A stretch of DNA of 64,000 nucleotides from Streptococcus sp. oral taxon 056 str. F0418 (GCF_000220065.1 NZ_AFQU01000001.1:1446001-1510000); one strand, 5' to 3'; shown: positions 49,509 to 58,367, counted from the stretch's first letter. A program made the numbers and translations. The notes: generated by a model not told the origin, from the sequence alone.

Positions 49509-50231
49509 TTATAAGTCTCTCTTCTTGAGTGTAGCCAGTCCTGCGATGGTAAAGATCGTGATCAGACTGAGAGCAAAGATAGCTGTTTTGGTGATGACAC
49601 CTGGTATTGAAGCGTCTTCGTAGAAGAACTCCATCTTGATAGCCTTGAACCATTCATTATTGGCATCGATCATTTGACTAGGGAGACTGAGCAAGATGTA
49701 GGTCATGATGTAGGTGATAAAGACGACACTATAGTTTCGAGTCAAGTAGAGGACAAAGCTGGTAATGCAGTACCAAGCATAGGTACAGATGACCTGCATG
49801 ACAAAGAGTATTGCGAATTGTCCCCAGAAATTAGCTGGCAGGCTTCCCATATTACCGCCGGTTCGGACAAATTCGATGACAATACCAAAAATGTAGAGTA
49901 GTATGAACTGCATAGGAAGTAAGCTACCGATAGTCAGTGATTTAGAGAAGTAATACTGGGTCCGAGTCTTGCCTGTAGTCAGGTTATTGTGATAAAGTTT
50001 GTCATTGAGATCAACACCGAGAAGCAAGCTAGTCATGACATTGCAGGCAATAAAGATCATGCCAATGTTGTAGGAGACGACATCTATGGCAAAAAAGATA
50101 CCGTTGTCGGAACTGACGGCCGTGGAAGTGAAAATGGCGAGGAGAATTCCAAAGATGCAGAAAGCCTGCACTCCCCAGAATCCTACGGAGCGGAAGAGAC
50201 GGTAGTAATCCGCCTTGATACTATTAAACAT
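49509..50231 (-). CDS. ABC-2 type permease, BcrB/LanE-like (operon 1)
   Basis: A 240-residue membrane protein with six hydrophobic segments. The start MFNSIKADYYRLFRSVGFWG and end GLATLKKRDL are shared in pattern with the other permeases of this cluster, indicating paralogy. It overlaps the partner ATPase by eight bases and ends at repeat copy D. Together they form a two-component ABC unit of the bacitracin/lantibiotic protection type. Substrate is not known. Confidence 0.85.
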   Translation of the reverse strand: MFNSIKADYYRLFRSVGFWGVQAFCIFGILLAIFTSTAVSSDNGIFFAIDVVSYNIGMIFIACNVMTSLLLGVDLNDKLYHNNLTTGKTRTQYYFSKSLTIGSLLPMQFILLYIFGIVIEFVRTGGNMGSLPANFWGQFAILFVMQVICTYAWYCITSFVLYLTRNYSVVFITYIMTYILLSLPSQMIDANNEWFKAIKMEFFYEDASIPGVITKTAIFALSLITIFTIAGLATLKKRDL

Positions 50232-51156
50232 GAGTGTTTCCTCCTTGTTGGTTGATTAAGTCTGTAAAGTATTTTTCTAAGTCTTTGTGGGCGTAGTAGA
50301 TTTCCCCGATTGGGATGTCGGCTAGGACTAATTCCTTGGCAATCTTGCGAATTTCTTGTACTTGGCCGGAAATATGTAGCTCATCTTCCTTGTTGCTTGG
50401 TCTGAGTTGGTAGCCGAGCTTGTCTTGCACTAAATGAGCAGCTTGCTTGATATTATCCGTTTTGAGGATGATATAGTCGCCACTTTCTCGGTCAAATTCT
50501 TCTTTGGACAGCTCTTTGATGAAACGCCCTTGATTGATAAAGCCAAAGCGAGTTGCTACTAGATAGAGCTCGGACAGGATATGGCTGGAAATGATGATGG
50601 TGATGCCCAGTTCTTGGTTGAGGCGCTTGACCATTTCTCTAAATTCCTGAATCCCAACTGGGTCTAAGCCATTGATGGGCTCGTCCAGAATGAGCAAGTC
50701 GGGACGCCCCAAAATGGCAATGGCAATGCCCAACCGCTGTCTCATCCCCAGAGAGAAATTACGGAATTTCTTCTTTCCAGTATCAGTCAGGCCGACGTAC
50801 TGCAGGGTTTCTTTGATGACTTTGTCAGCATTTGGAATGTCCCGGTCGGTACAGTAGTAACGCAGATTTTCATAGGCCGACATGTGGGCATGGGCTACAG
50901 GGGTTTCGATGACAGATCCAGTATGGCTGAGGGCTTTGGTCCATTCTTGATGGTTCTGAGAGTCTAGGACAGATACGGTTCCTCCGCTAGGATAGATGAC
51001 TTGCGTGATGATTTTGATCAGCGTGGTCTTACCAGCACCGTTTTTACCGATGAGACCGTAGATCTCTCCTTTTTTGATGGAAAGACTGACATCTTTCAGA
51101 GCATACTGATCGCCGTATTTTTTAGTCAGTCCTTTCACTTCTAAAACATTTTGCAT
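50224..51156 (-). CDS. ABC transporter ATPase, BcrA/LanF-like (operon 1)
   Basis: A 310-residue ATPase with Walker A GKNGAGKTT (37-45), signature FSLGMRQRL and Walker B LLILDEP. The Q-loop glutamine is replaced by glutamate (SVIETP, Glu84), the E-loop seen in lantibiotic-immunity ATPases (LanF) and related BcrA proteins. A C-terminal extension of about 90 residues follows the core. It is transcribed from the promoter with operator array 1 and partners the downstream permease. About 70% identical by eye to the ATPases of operons 2 and 3. Confidence 0.9.
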   Translation of the reverse strand: MQNVLEVKGLTKKYGDQYALKDVSLSIKKGEIYGLIGKNGAGKTTLIKIITQVIYPSGGTVSVLDSQNHQEWTKALSHTGSVIETPVAHAHMSAYENLRYYCTDRDIPNADKVIKETLQYVGLTDTGKKKFRNFSLGMRQRLGIAIAILGRPDLLILDEPINGLDPVGIQEFREMVKRLNQELGITIIISSHILSELYLVATRFGFINQGRFIKELSKEEFDRESGDYIILKTDNIKQAAHLVQDKLGYQLRPSNKEDELHISGQVQEIRKIAKELVLADIPIGEIYYAHKDLEKYFTDLINQQGGNTHV

Positions 51157-51191
51157 GATGTTTCTCCTTTAATTCTTTTGTTTATACTTTT

Positions 51192-51245
51192 AGTATACAA
51201 ACTAAATTTCAAATATTTCTAAAGACTTTTTAAAGTATTTCTAAA
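51192..51245 (-). promoter_or_regulatory. 4 x 11-bp operator and promoter, array 1
   Basis: Minus-strand -10 TATACT (plus 51192-51197), four bases, then units CTAAATTTCAA, ATATTTCTAAA, GACTTTTTAAA and GTATTTCTAAA at 51202-51245 (plus-strand reading). On the minus strand the unit consensus is TTTAGAAATAN. No -35 hexamer is visible in its place, so activation is expected. Confidence 0.8.
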
Positions 51246-51270
51246 GAAATATGAAATGAAAAAATTAATA

Positions 51271-51300
51271 GGAGCCAGTTAAGAACCAGCTCCTTTTTTA
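51271..51300 (-). terminator. Terminator of ABC operon 2
   Basis: GGAGC.AGTT and AAC.AGCTCC form a hairpin immediately after the operon 2 permease stop. The minus-strand tail is T-rich only after a short gap (TATTAATTTTTT). Confidence 0.6.
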
Positions 51301-51996
51301 CTATAAATCCTTTTTGTGGAAAGTATAGAGACTTGCTGCGGTGAAGACTGTTCCTAAAACCAAGGCGATTAGAACAATTCTTAAGGTTACGCCACTGCTC
51401 TGAAGCGTCTCAAAGTCAAAGCTCATGGTAAAATGCTGTAGCCATAAAGATTTGGGATAAAGTTGCGCAAGTGCGCCGGTTAAAGATGCGCAGAAAAGGT
51501 AACCTCCCAGGGCAGCAATCATAGATTTACTCAGATAAAGAATAAAGGAAATAATGGCTGTCCAAGCAATGACAGTTAGGCACTGCATAAAGAATAGAAG
51601 AATAAACTGAAGCAGGAAGGTGGCGGAAAACTCACCGATACCGTTTAGGATAGCAGCTAGGATAAAGTTGATGCTATAAAAGAGAGCTAGCTGCAGGAAC
51701 GTTACGCAGACCATGACTAGGGCTTTAGAGACGAAGAAACTGGTACGGGAAACACCGCTGGTTAATGTGTTCTTGTAAAGCTGCTTGTTCAGATCTGTTC
51801 CAATGACGACCATAGAGAGGATAATGATGATAAAAGTATTATTACCGATAGCGTTGGACACCGCTTGTATCAGCTGGACGGCATTTAATTTGCCAAAGAC
51901 TGCGCTCAAGGTCGTCAGTAGAAAAATGAATTCGGTAATCCAAACAGCCTTGGAACGAAAGAAACGGTAAAAATCTGCTTGAAAAGTATGTAACAT
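51301..51996 (-). CDS. ABC-2 type permease, BcrB/LanE-like (operon 2)
   Basis: A 231-residue protein with six hydrophobic segments, start MLHTFQADFYRFFRSKAVWI and end SLYTFHKKDL. The GTDLNKQLYKNTLTSGVSRT segment is conserved in all permeases of the cluster. AGGAGA precedes the ATG, 11 bases after the ATPase stop. It pairs with the operon 2 ATPase. Confidence 0.85.
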   Translation of the reverse strand: MLHTFQADFYRFFRSKAVWITEFIFLLTTLSAVFGKLNAVQLIQAVSNAIGNNTFIIIILSMVVIGTDLNKQLYKNTLTSGVSRTSFFVSKALVMVCVTFLQLALFYSINFILAAILNGIGEFSATFLLQFILLFFMQCLTVIAWTAIISFILYLSKSMIAALGGYLFCASLTGALAQLYPKSLWLQHFTMSFDFETLQSSGVTLRIVLIALVLGTVFTAASLYTFHKKDL

Positions 51997-52007
51997 GTTT
52001 TTTCTCC

Positions 52008-52916
52008 TTACTGGACTAAATCTGTAAAGTATTTTTCTAAATCTTTGTGAGCTGCATAGATACCATTGACATGAATGTTGGATAGGACCAACTCCCTGTT
52101 GATGTCATTTAATTCCTGTTCTTGGGCGACAATGTGCAGCTCATCAGATTTATCAGCATCCTTGAGTTGATAGTAGAGCTTACCTTGGATGAGATTGGCA
52201 GCCTGGTCTCTATCGCTGGTTTTGAGGACGATATAATCTTCGCTGGCTCGGTCAAAGTCGTCTTTGGTGAATTCTGCAACAAGCCGTCCTTGGTCAATCA
52301 CCCCAAACTTGGTGGCTACCAGATAAAGCTCGGATAAGATGTGGCTGGAAATAATAAAAGTGATTCCCAACTCTTGGTTGAGTCGCTGAATCATCAGTCG
52401 GAATTCCTTGATGCCAAGAGGATCTAGGCCGTTGATAGGTTCGTCTAAAATCATGAGTTCAGGCTTGTTTATAAGGGCAATAGCGATTCCCAAGCGCTGC
52501 TTCATTCCTAGCGAAAAGTTACGGAATTGCTTTTTACCAGTATTGCTCAATCCGACATAGGCCAGGGTTTCCTTGATGAGCTGGTCGGGCTGGGCAATCT
52601 GGTGGACCTTGCAGTAGTAGTTGAGATTTTGATAAGCAGTCATTTGATTGTAAGCGACCGGTGTTTCGATGACGGTTCCTATCTTACGCAGGGCTTCATT
52701 CCATTCCTTAGAGTTCTGCGAACCAAAGACAGACACGGTTCCGCTGTTGGTGTGAATGAGCCGGCTAATGGTCTTGAGAAGAGTGGTTTTGCCAGCTCCA
52801 TTCTTGCCGATTAAACCGTAAATTTCGCCTTTCTGGATCGAAAGACTCACATGATCAAGGGCATATTGCTGGCCATATTGTTTGGTAACTTGCTTTACTT
52901 CTAAAACAGTTTGCAT
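52008..52916 (-). CDS. ABC transporter ATPase, BcrA/LanF-like (operon 2)
   Basis: A 302-residue ATPase with Walker A GKNGAGKTT, E-loop TVIETPVAYNQM, signature FSLGMKQRLG and Walker B MILDEPINGLDP. The C-terminal extension ends AHKDLEKYFTDLVQ, nearly the same as in the other two ATPases. It is driven by operator array 2. The paralogy with operons 1 and 3 suggests repeated local duplication followed by divergence of substrate range. Confidence 0.9.
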   Translation of the reverse strand: MQTVLEVKQVTKQYGQQYALDHVSLSIQKGEIYGLIGKNGAGKTTLLKTISRLIHTNSGTVSVFGSQNSKEWNEALRKIGTVIETPVAYNQMTAYQNLNYYCKVHQIAQPDQLIKETLAYVGLSNTGKKQFRNFSLGMKQRLGIAIALINKPELMILDEPINGLDPLGIKEFRLMIQRLNQELGITFIISSHILSELYLVATKFGVIDQGRLVAEFTKDDFDRASEDYIVLKTSDRDQAANLIQGKLYYQLKDADKSDELHIVAQEQELNDINRELVLSNIHVNGIYAAHKDLEKYFTDLVQ

Positions 52917-52947
52917 GGTATATTCTCGCTTTCTTAGGTTTAACTAT

Positions 52948-53001
52948 AGTATACAAACTAAATTTCAAATATTTCTCAAGTCTTTTTAAAGTATTTCTAA
53001 A
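52948..53001 (-). promoter_or_regulatory. 4 x 11-bp operator and promoter, array 2
   Basis: Minus-strand -10 TATACT (plus 52948-52953), four bases, then units CTAAATTTCAA, ATATTTCTCAA, GTCTTTTTAAA and GTATTTCTAAA at 52958-53001. Nearly identical to array 1, including the flank between array and -10. Confidence 0.8.
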
Positions 53002-53025
53002 GAAATACGAAATGCAAAAACAAAC

Positions 53026-53051
53026 AAAAAGAGCTAGTCAGGGACTAACTC
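53026..53051 (-). terminator. Terminator of ABC operon 3
   Basis: Minus strand GAGTTAGTC and GACTAGCTC pair around CCT, followed by TTTTTG. Confidence 0.75.
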
Positions 53052-53058
53052 GGTATAT

Positions 53059-53751
53059 TTATAAGTCTTGATGTTGGAAGGCCTGATAGCCCCCAAAAAG
53101 GGATCCGGCAAGGATCAAGAATGTGAAGAAATCGGAATTTAGTTGAGGGGAAATAGCGTGGAGACCAGCCTGAAGCATTATCAGGACAAAAAAGGTTAGA
53201 TAACTGGCTAAGGTGGAGTAGGTCAGGTAGAGTAAGCAGGCAAAGGCAGAACTACAGGCCATGATAAAGACGTAGGCACGAAAGAAGGATAGAGAAAAAC
53301 TTTCAAAGAAATCTATGGGCATGCTCCCAGGCCCATGAAAGATGCTTCCCAAGATAAAAGCTGTGGCAAATACGGTAACCAATTGAATAAGACTGGTAGT
53401 TGCAAGGGTAGCAGTTTTAAATAGATAAAATTCTTTTCGCGAAAGACCACTAGCCAATGTATTCTTGTAGAGTTTTTTAGTCAGGTCTCGCCCCAATAAA
53501 GAAGTAGTGAGGACAAGAACTACAATCATGACAAAGGGGAGGAAATCGTGAGCGACTTGATTGAGGGCTTGAAATCCTGTCCATCCTTGACTGACTATTT
53601 CATCCTGTCTAGAAGGTATAGAAACATATAAGCTAAAGCGAGCTTCTCCAAAAGAACTAACGAAGATGAGGAGGAAGAGCAGACCCTCTATTATCAAAAA
53701 AAGTTTGGAACGGGTGAGCTGGAAGAGTTCCGCCTGAATGATGTGTAACAT
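53059..53751 (-). CDS. ABC-2 type permease, LanG-like (operon 3, second permease)
   Basis: A 230-residue protein with six hydrophobic segments, beginning MLHIIQAELFQLTRSKLFLI and containing GRDLTKKLYKNTLASGLSRK. It ends FQHQDL. It is the third gene of operon 3, 37 bases after the first permease, giving the F-E-G layout (one ATPase, two permeases) of lantibiotic-immunity transporters. It is more divergent than the other permeases. Confidence 0.82.
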   Translation of the reverse strand: MLHIIQAELFQLTRSKLFLIIEGLLFLLIFVSSFGEARFSLYVSIPSRQDEIVSQGWTGFQALNQVAHDFLPFVMIVVLVLTTSLLGRDLTKKLYKNTLASGLSRKEFYLFKTATLATTSLIQLVTVFATAFILGSIFHGPGSMPIDFFESFSLSFFRAYVFIMACSSAFACLLYLTYSTLASYLTFFVLIMLQAGLHAISPQLNSDFFTFLILAGSLFGGYQAFQHQDL

Positions 53752-53788
53752 GGAATTTCCTCCTATTGTTTAAAATACTACTAGCATC

Positions 53789-54547
53789 TTATAAATTTTT
53801 TGTTTTAAAAATCTTCAGTCCCCCAATGAGAAAGAGGAAGGTAACAGCTGATGTTGTAAGGATGGCCTTGATGACAGTTCCTCCATCAGCTGCCATAGCA
53901 GTGTTGAAACGTAGAGTGAGATAGAGGAGCCATTCATTATCAGGATAAAAGATAAGAGGAATAGATAGTAGGGCTCCACCAATAAAATAGGTTAAAAAGC
54001 TAGATACGATAGAGTGACTGGCATAGAGGACCAAAGAGATGATACTAATCCAAGCGATGGTGCTGAGAAATTGAACGAAGAGAGCAGCACCCAACTGACT
54101 CCAAAAGTGGCTAGGTGCGGTTCCCATTCCGTTGGATAGGCTAGCAGTCACAAAAGAGATAGATAAAATAAGCAGGAAGTGAAAGGCTGCGATGCTAACA
54201 CAAACAAAGAACTTAGAAAAATAATAGCTGAGTTTAGAGATGCCGTAGCTGAGGCAGTTTTTGTAGAGCTTTCGTGATAGATCCACCCCAAGGACCATAC
54301 TGATAATAATGATGGTGAAAAAGAGCAAACTGTCTGTATTACCTGCAAAGTAGTTCAGGGCTTGAATCCCAGTTAACTTTCCCAAGGTTTGAGTAGCAGT
54401 TTCGTGGTAGGAAATATTTGCTCCAAAACGGATATTTGATTGAAATAGGGTTCCCAGAGACATGACACAAAATAGTGCAAATTCTGTAATCCAAAAGCCT
54501 TTTGAATGTATAAGCCGGTAAAAATCGGCACGAATGAAGTCTTTCAT
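53789..54547 (-). CDS. ABC-2 type permease, LanE-like (operon 3, first permease)
   Basis: A 252-residue protein from ATG 54547, chosen over the upstream frame start at 54571 because GGGAGG lies six bases before it and the sequence MKDFIRADFYRLIHSKGFWI then matches its paralogues. It has six hydrophobic segments, GVDLSRKLYKNCLSYGISKL, and the end FLFLIGGLKIFKTKNL. It follows the ATPase by 16 bases. Confidence 0.85.
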   Translation of the reverse strand: MKDFIRADFYRLIHSKGFWITEFALFCVMSLGTLFQSNIRFGANISYHETATQTLGKLTGIQALNYFAGNTDSLLFFTIIIISMVLGVDLSRKLYKNCLSYGISKLSYYFSKFFVCVSIAAFHFLLILSISFVTASLSNGMGTAPSHFWSQLGAALFVQFLSTIAWISIISLVLYASHSIVSSFLTYFIGGALLSIPLIFYPDNEWLLYLTLRFNTAMAADGGTVIKAILTTSAVTFLFLIGGLKIFKTKNL

Positions 54548-54563
54548 AATGAGCCTCCCTTTG

Positions 54564-55472
54564 TTATTCAACTAAATCCGTAAAGAAATTTTCCAGATTT
54601 TGACGTGCATAGTAGATTTCTTGCACAGGTAGACCTGCACCTACAAGTTCTTCTACAATCTTGCTGATTTGGTGCGAATGAGTGAAAATATGAATTTCGT
54701 CAGAAGCATTGACCACCTTAATACGATAATTGAGCTGGTCATGAATAAGCCGGCTGGCTTCTTCTAATTTGGAAGTTTTAAGAACAATATAGTCTTCGCT
54801 TTGCTCTTCAAACTCAGACTTAGAAATTTCTCGAATTAGTCGGCCTTGTTCGATGATGCCAAACTTTGTTCCCACTAAATAGAGTTCAGATAAGATGTGG
54901 CTGGAGATGATAAAGGTTATCCTCAATTCTTCGTTGAGCCGTTGGACCATTTGACGGAATTCTTTAATACCGACTGGGTCTAAACCGTTGATCGGTTCGT
55001 CTAGAATCATCAAATCTGGCTTAGATAGCAAAGCGATAGCAATACCCAAACGTTGCTTCATACCGAGTGAAAAATCTCTGAATTTCTTCTTGCCAGTATC
55101 CGTTAAGTTTACGTATTCCAAGGTTTCTTGGATAACCTTGTCAGCATGAGGGATATGGCGGAGTTTGCAGTAGTAGTTGAGATTTTCATGGGCTGTCAAG
55201 TGGTTGTGAGCAACCGGAGTTTCGATGACAGACCCGACCCGCTTGAGGCCTTGCATCCATTCTTTTTGATTTTGAGAACCAAAAAGAGAAACACTGCCAT
55301 TATCTACCTCTAGTAACTGAGCGATAATCTTAATGAGGGTCGTTTTTCCGGCTCCATTTTTCCCGATAAGACCGTAAATGTCACCTTTTTTGATGGTCAG
55401 ACTAACGTCGGTCAAGGCATATTGTTGGCCGAATTTCTTGCTAACTTGCTGGATAACCAAAATATTTTCCAT
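54564..55472 (-). CDS. ABC transporter ATPase, BcrA/LanF-like (operon 3)
   Basis: A 302-residue ATPase: Walker A GKNGAGKTT, E-loop SVIETPVAHNHL, signature FSLGMKQRLG, Walker B MILDEPINGLDP, and the shared C-terminal ending RQNLENFFTDLVE. It is the first gene of the three-gene operon and lies behind operator array 3. The S. mutans LctFEG transporter, controlled by the LcrRS two-component system and protecting against lantibiotics, is the closest described arrangement that I know. Confidence 0.9.
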   Translation of the reverse strand: MENILVIQQVSKKFGQQYALTDVSLTIKKGDIYGLIGKNGAGKTTLIKIIAQLLEVDNGSVSLFGSQNQKEWMQGLKRVGSVIETPVAHNHLTAHENLNYYCKLRHIPHADKVIQETLEYVNLTDTGKKKFRDFSLGMKQRLGIAIALLSKPDLMILDEPINGLDPVGIKEFRQMVQRLNEELRITFIISSHILSELYLVGTKFGIIEQGRLIREISKSEFEEQSEDYIVLKTSKLEEASRLIHDQLNYRIKVVNASDEIHIFTHSHQISKIVEELVGAGLPVQEIYYARQNLENFFTDLVE

Positions 55473-55523
55473 GATGAGTTCTCCTTGTATAGATAGGGAG
55501 AGGAAGCTCTCTTTTCACTATTC

Positions 55524-55577
55524 AGTATAGTACCAATCTTTCAAATAATTCTCAAGCATTTCTAAATTATTTCTAAA
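55524..55577 (-). promoter_or_regulatory. 4 x 11-bp operator and promoter, array 3
   Basis: Minus-strand -10 TATACT (plus 55524-55529), four bases, then units CAATCTTTCAA, ATAATTCTCAA, GCATTTCTAAA and TTATTTCTAAA at 55534-55577. The flank differs from arrays 1 and 2, so conservation of the units is not explained by recent duplication alone. Confidence 0.8.
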
Positions 55578-55663
55578 GTTTTTTAAGGAGAGATATTCTA
55601 AAAATTCCAGCCCTATAGGGGAATTATTGGAAATTTTTATGTATGTTATTCATTTAAAGTGCA

Positions 55664-55672
55664 TGATATAAT
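55664..55672 (+). promoter_or_regulatory. Extended -10 promoter of the PTS regulator
   Basis: TGATATAAT at 55664-55672, a TGn extended -10, about 70 nt before the GTG start; no good -35. Confidence 0.5.
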
Positions 55673-55740
55673 AGAACAAAAGAACATGTAATCGATTTCA
55701 TTTTAAATAGAAGCTATGAATTTCAATCAGGGGGGAATGA

Positions 55741-57708
55741 GTGAATAAACGGGAGATTAAATTACTCAACTGTCTACTAACTAGTCAGAGAGAATATATG
55801 AATGGCTCTGAATTGGCAGAACAGCTAGCAATTTCAGAGAAAACGCTTCGTAAAATCATCAAAGACTTTAATGATTGTTTTTATCACATGGCAGAAATTC
55901 AATCTTTACAAGGGAAAGGTTATCGTTTGTTGATTCAAGATGAACAAGTATTCTACGAAGTACTTCAGAAAGAACAAACCTTGGCTACAAGTTTTGAAGA
56001 TGTAACGCGTATTGAAGAGGAGGAAGATAGAAAACATTATATCTTCTATCAACTCTTTTTCCAAGAACGGTCTTTAGTGACAAACGACTTGATGGAAGAG
56101 CTTTATATTAGCCAGTCTAGCTTATCCAAGCTTCTGACTTCTATCAGAGAAAAATTAGCGACCTACCGATTATCTTTGGAAAAATATTCAGGAAAACTTG
56201 TTGTTTTGGGGGATGAAAGAGATCAGCGACGCTTTATGATCGATTATTTTCTGTCAAAGCAAATCGAACAATTTTCCTTACAGCATTTAACAGATTTAAG
56301 TCTTTTTAATCAGTTGGATGTAAAGGAATTGTATGATATTGTCTTAGAAGTGAGCTGGGAGGAACAAATTTATTTATCAGACTACTCTTTAATGAATTTA
56401 CTTATTCATTTGGCTTTGGCTATTAAACGTTTAAAAGATGGACATCGTTTAGAAATTTTACGATTAGATAGTAATGAAGCTCAGAAAAAAGCAGAAGCAG
56501 TTTCGCAGAAAATTATTAAGCAAATTAAGGGAAGGGTTGGTATTGCTTTACCGCCAGAAGAAGCATCTTATATCGCACTGCATTTGCTTGGTAAGGGGAG
56601 TAGTGCTGTGGCACAATCGTTGTATCCAGTAGATGTGGATAAAGTAATTGAGATGGCTTTGAAAAGTTTAAACAAGGAGTTTCCTGGTCTGCTTTCTTTA
56701 AATGATGAAATTTTACAAAAAGGACTGAAGGAGCATTTTGGACCGTTGCTATTTCGATTGAAAAATGGAATTCAGCTGACGAATCCTCTGTATGAGCAAT
56801 TATCAAGGGATTATTCAGAATTAATTATGATAACAAAAAAGACGTTTCAAGATTTACCTTTGTTTAAGAAATATTCGGTTTCTGATCATGAATGGTCTTA
56901 TATTGTGTTACACCTTCTAGCAGCAATGGAGCGAAAACAAAAACAACCTTTCGTAAAGGTACTAGTCGTTTGTGCGACAGGCATCGGCAGTGCTCAGGTG
57001 TTAAAAAATCGCTTGGAGAGTCGTTTTAGTAATCGGATGAGAATTGTAGACTGCATTAGTTTTCATGAGATGTCTCAGTACCCTCTGGAAAAGATTGATT
57101 TAATCATTTCTTCGATTGATTTGACGGGTACTTTTTTTCCTAAACCGGTTATTCATGTCAGCGTCTTGCTAAATGAAAATGATATTATCTGTTTAGAGGA
57201 ATATCTTGGCTCTTCTAAGCAATCGAGAGATTCGGCTTGTGCCAATAATCGAATAGTCCTTCATCAGGCATTTGAACATTGTTTTTCACCTAAAAAATTT
57301 TTAATAATTCAGCATCAGCTTAAGAAAGAAGATGTTATTAAAAAAATGATTGCATGTCTTGCTAGCGATAATCATTTAGAATTTCAAGAAGAAATGTTGA
57401 GACAGATTCATTTAAGAGATGAGATGGGGACGGTTGCTTTTAGCCGTTACTTAGCTATTCCTCATCCTGCTAGATCGCTTTCTCATCATGAAGAAATTGT
57501 TGTTGCAATCTGCACAGAGGGGATATATTGGGATGATGAGCATCCTGATATAAAGTTACTTTTCTTGATTTCACCTTCAAAATGGAAGAATCAGCAAATA
57601 CGTCACTTATCGCAACCCATCGCGCATTTTGTACAAGATGAAGAAGCTCAGAGGAAACTGTTAGAAAATCCCACATTAAATTATTTCAAAAAAATATTAC
57701 TTAGATAA
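55741..57708 (+). CDS. PRD-containing PTS transcriptional regulator (LicR/MtlR type)
   Basis: A 655-residue multidomain activator. In order it has an N-terminal HTH (NGSELAEQLAISEKTLRKII), a second HTH-like segment, and two PRD modules with conserved histidines (LLIHLALAIKRL, YIALHLLG; HFGPLLFRL, YIVLHLLAAMER). A PTS EIIB-like domain follows (LVVCATGIGSAQVLKNRL), then a C-terminal EIIA of the fructose/mannitol type (AIPHPARS). The start is GTG after AGGGGGG. It should activate the PTS genes that follow 12 bases later, tuned by phosphorylation from HPr and EIIB. Confidence 0.9.
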   Translation: MNKREIKLLNCLLTSQREYMNGSELAEQLAISEKTLRKIIKDFNDCFYHMAEIQSLQGKGYRLLIQDEQVFYEVLQKEQTLATSFEDVTRIEEEEDRKHYIFYQLFFQERSLVTNDLMEELYISQSSLSKLLTSIREKLATYRLSLEKYSGKLVVLGDERDQRRFMIDYFLSKQIEQFSLQHLTDLSLFNQLDVKELYDIVLEVSWEEQIYLSDYSLMNLLIHLALAIKRLKDGHRLEILRLDSNEAQKKAEAVSQKIIKQIKGRVGIALPPEEASYIALHLLGKGSSAVAQSLYPVDVDKVIEMALKSLNKEFPGLLSLNDEILQKGLKEHFGPLLFRLKNGIQLTNPLYEQLSRDYSELIMITKKTFQDLPLFKKYSVSDHEWSYIVLHLLAAMERKQKQPFVKVLVVCATGIGSAQVLKNRLESRFSNRMRIVDCISFHEMSQYPLEKIDLIISSIDLTGTFFPKPVIHVSVLLNENDIICLEEYLGSSKQSRDSACANNRIVLHQAFEHCFSPKKFLIIQHQLKKEDVIKKMIACLASDNHLEFQEEMLRQIHLRDEMGTVAFSRYLAIPHPARSLSHHEEIVVAICTEGIYWDDEHPDIKLLFLISPSKWKNQQIRHLSQPIAHFVQDEEAQRKLLENPTLNYFKKILLR

Positions 57709-57720
57709 TGGAGGAAAATT

Positions 57721-58032
57721 ATGATAACAATTATGTTAGTTTGTAATGCCGGTATGTCTACCAGCTTACTAGTGACAAAAATGGAGAAGGCTGCAGAAAA
57801 TAAGGGGATAGAGGCCACTATTTTTGCTGTCCCAGTATCTGAAGTTGAAGGTGAAATGTCAAGCAAGAAAATTGATGTTTTATTAATTGGACCTCAAGTG
57901 CGGTTTATGTTAGATGAATATCAAGAAAAGTATGGAGACACAACAAAAGTAAGTGATATCAATATGGCTGATTATGGAATTATGAATGGTGAAAAAGTGT
58001 TTGCTAGTGCCATGCAGTTATTGGAGGGATGA
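57721..58032 (+). CDS. PTS lactose/cellobiose-family EIIB
   Basis: A 103-residue phosphotransfer protein with the active-site Cys8 in LVCNAGMSTSLLV, the P-loop of the lactose/cellobiose (chitobiose) EIIB family. It carries phosphate from EIIA to the sugar. GGAGG precedes the ATG. It is the first transport gene of the operon EIIB-EIIA-DUF3284-EIIC. Confidence 0.93.
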   Translation: MITIMLVCNAGMSTSLLVTKMEKAAENKGIEATIFAVPVSEVEGEMSSKKIDVLLIGPQVRFMLDEYQEKYGDTTKVSDINMADYGIMNGEKVFASAMQLLEG

Positions 58033-58033
58033 T

Positions 58034-58363
58034 ATGAATGAAGATTCTGGACTAATGGAAGGCATCATGCAGTTAATTATGTATGGTGGCGATGCAAAAG
58101 GAAAGGCAGTTGAGGCTATTCGTGCTGCGAAGAAATTTGATTTTGATGTTGCCAAAGCCAAATTGATAGAAGCCAATCAATCCTTGAGTCAAGCGCATCA
58201 TGCTCAGACAAACATGTTAACACAAGAGGCTCGTGGAGATAGTATTGAGGTTACTCTTTTAATGGTCCATGGGCAAGACCATTTGATGAATGCAATTACC
58301 TTTATTGATTTGGCTAAAGAAGTTATCGATGTTTATAAAAAATTACAAGAAAGGAGTGCTTGA
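58034..58363 (+). CDS. PTS lactose/cellobiose-family EIIA
   Basis: A 109-residue helical protein. The frame is open from 57986, but GGAGGG and the family length favour ATG 58034, two bases after the EIIB stop. The phospho-acceptor is the His of MVHGQDHLMNA (about His79). AHHAQTNMLTQEA is typical of the family. It accepts phosphate from HPr. Confidence 0.92.
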   Translation: MNEDSGLMEGIMQLIMYGGDAKGKAVEAIRAAKKFDFDVAKAKLIEANQSLSQAHHAQTNMLTQEARGDSIEVTLLMVHGQDHLMNAITFIDLAKEVIDVYKKLQERSA

Positions 58364-58367
58364 GTAA

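Noticed and set aside
51202..55577. 11-bp repeat arrays as CRISPR or simple AT-rich noise
   Set aside because: Units are too short for CRISPR. Fixed spacing to a -10 at four separate sites is not expected of noise.
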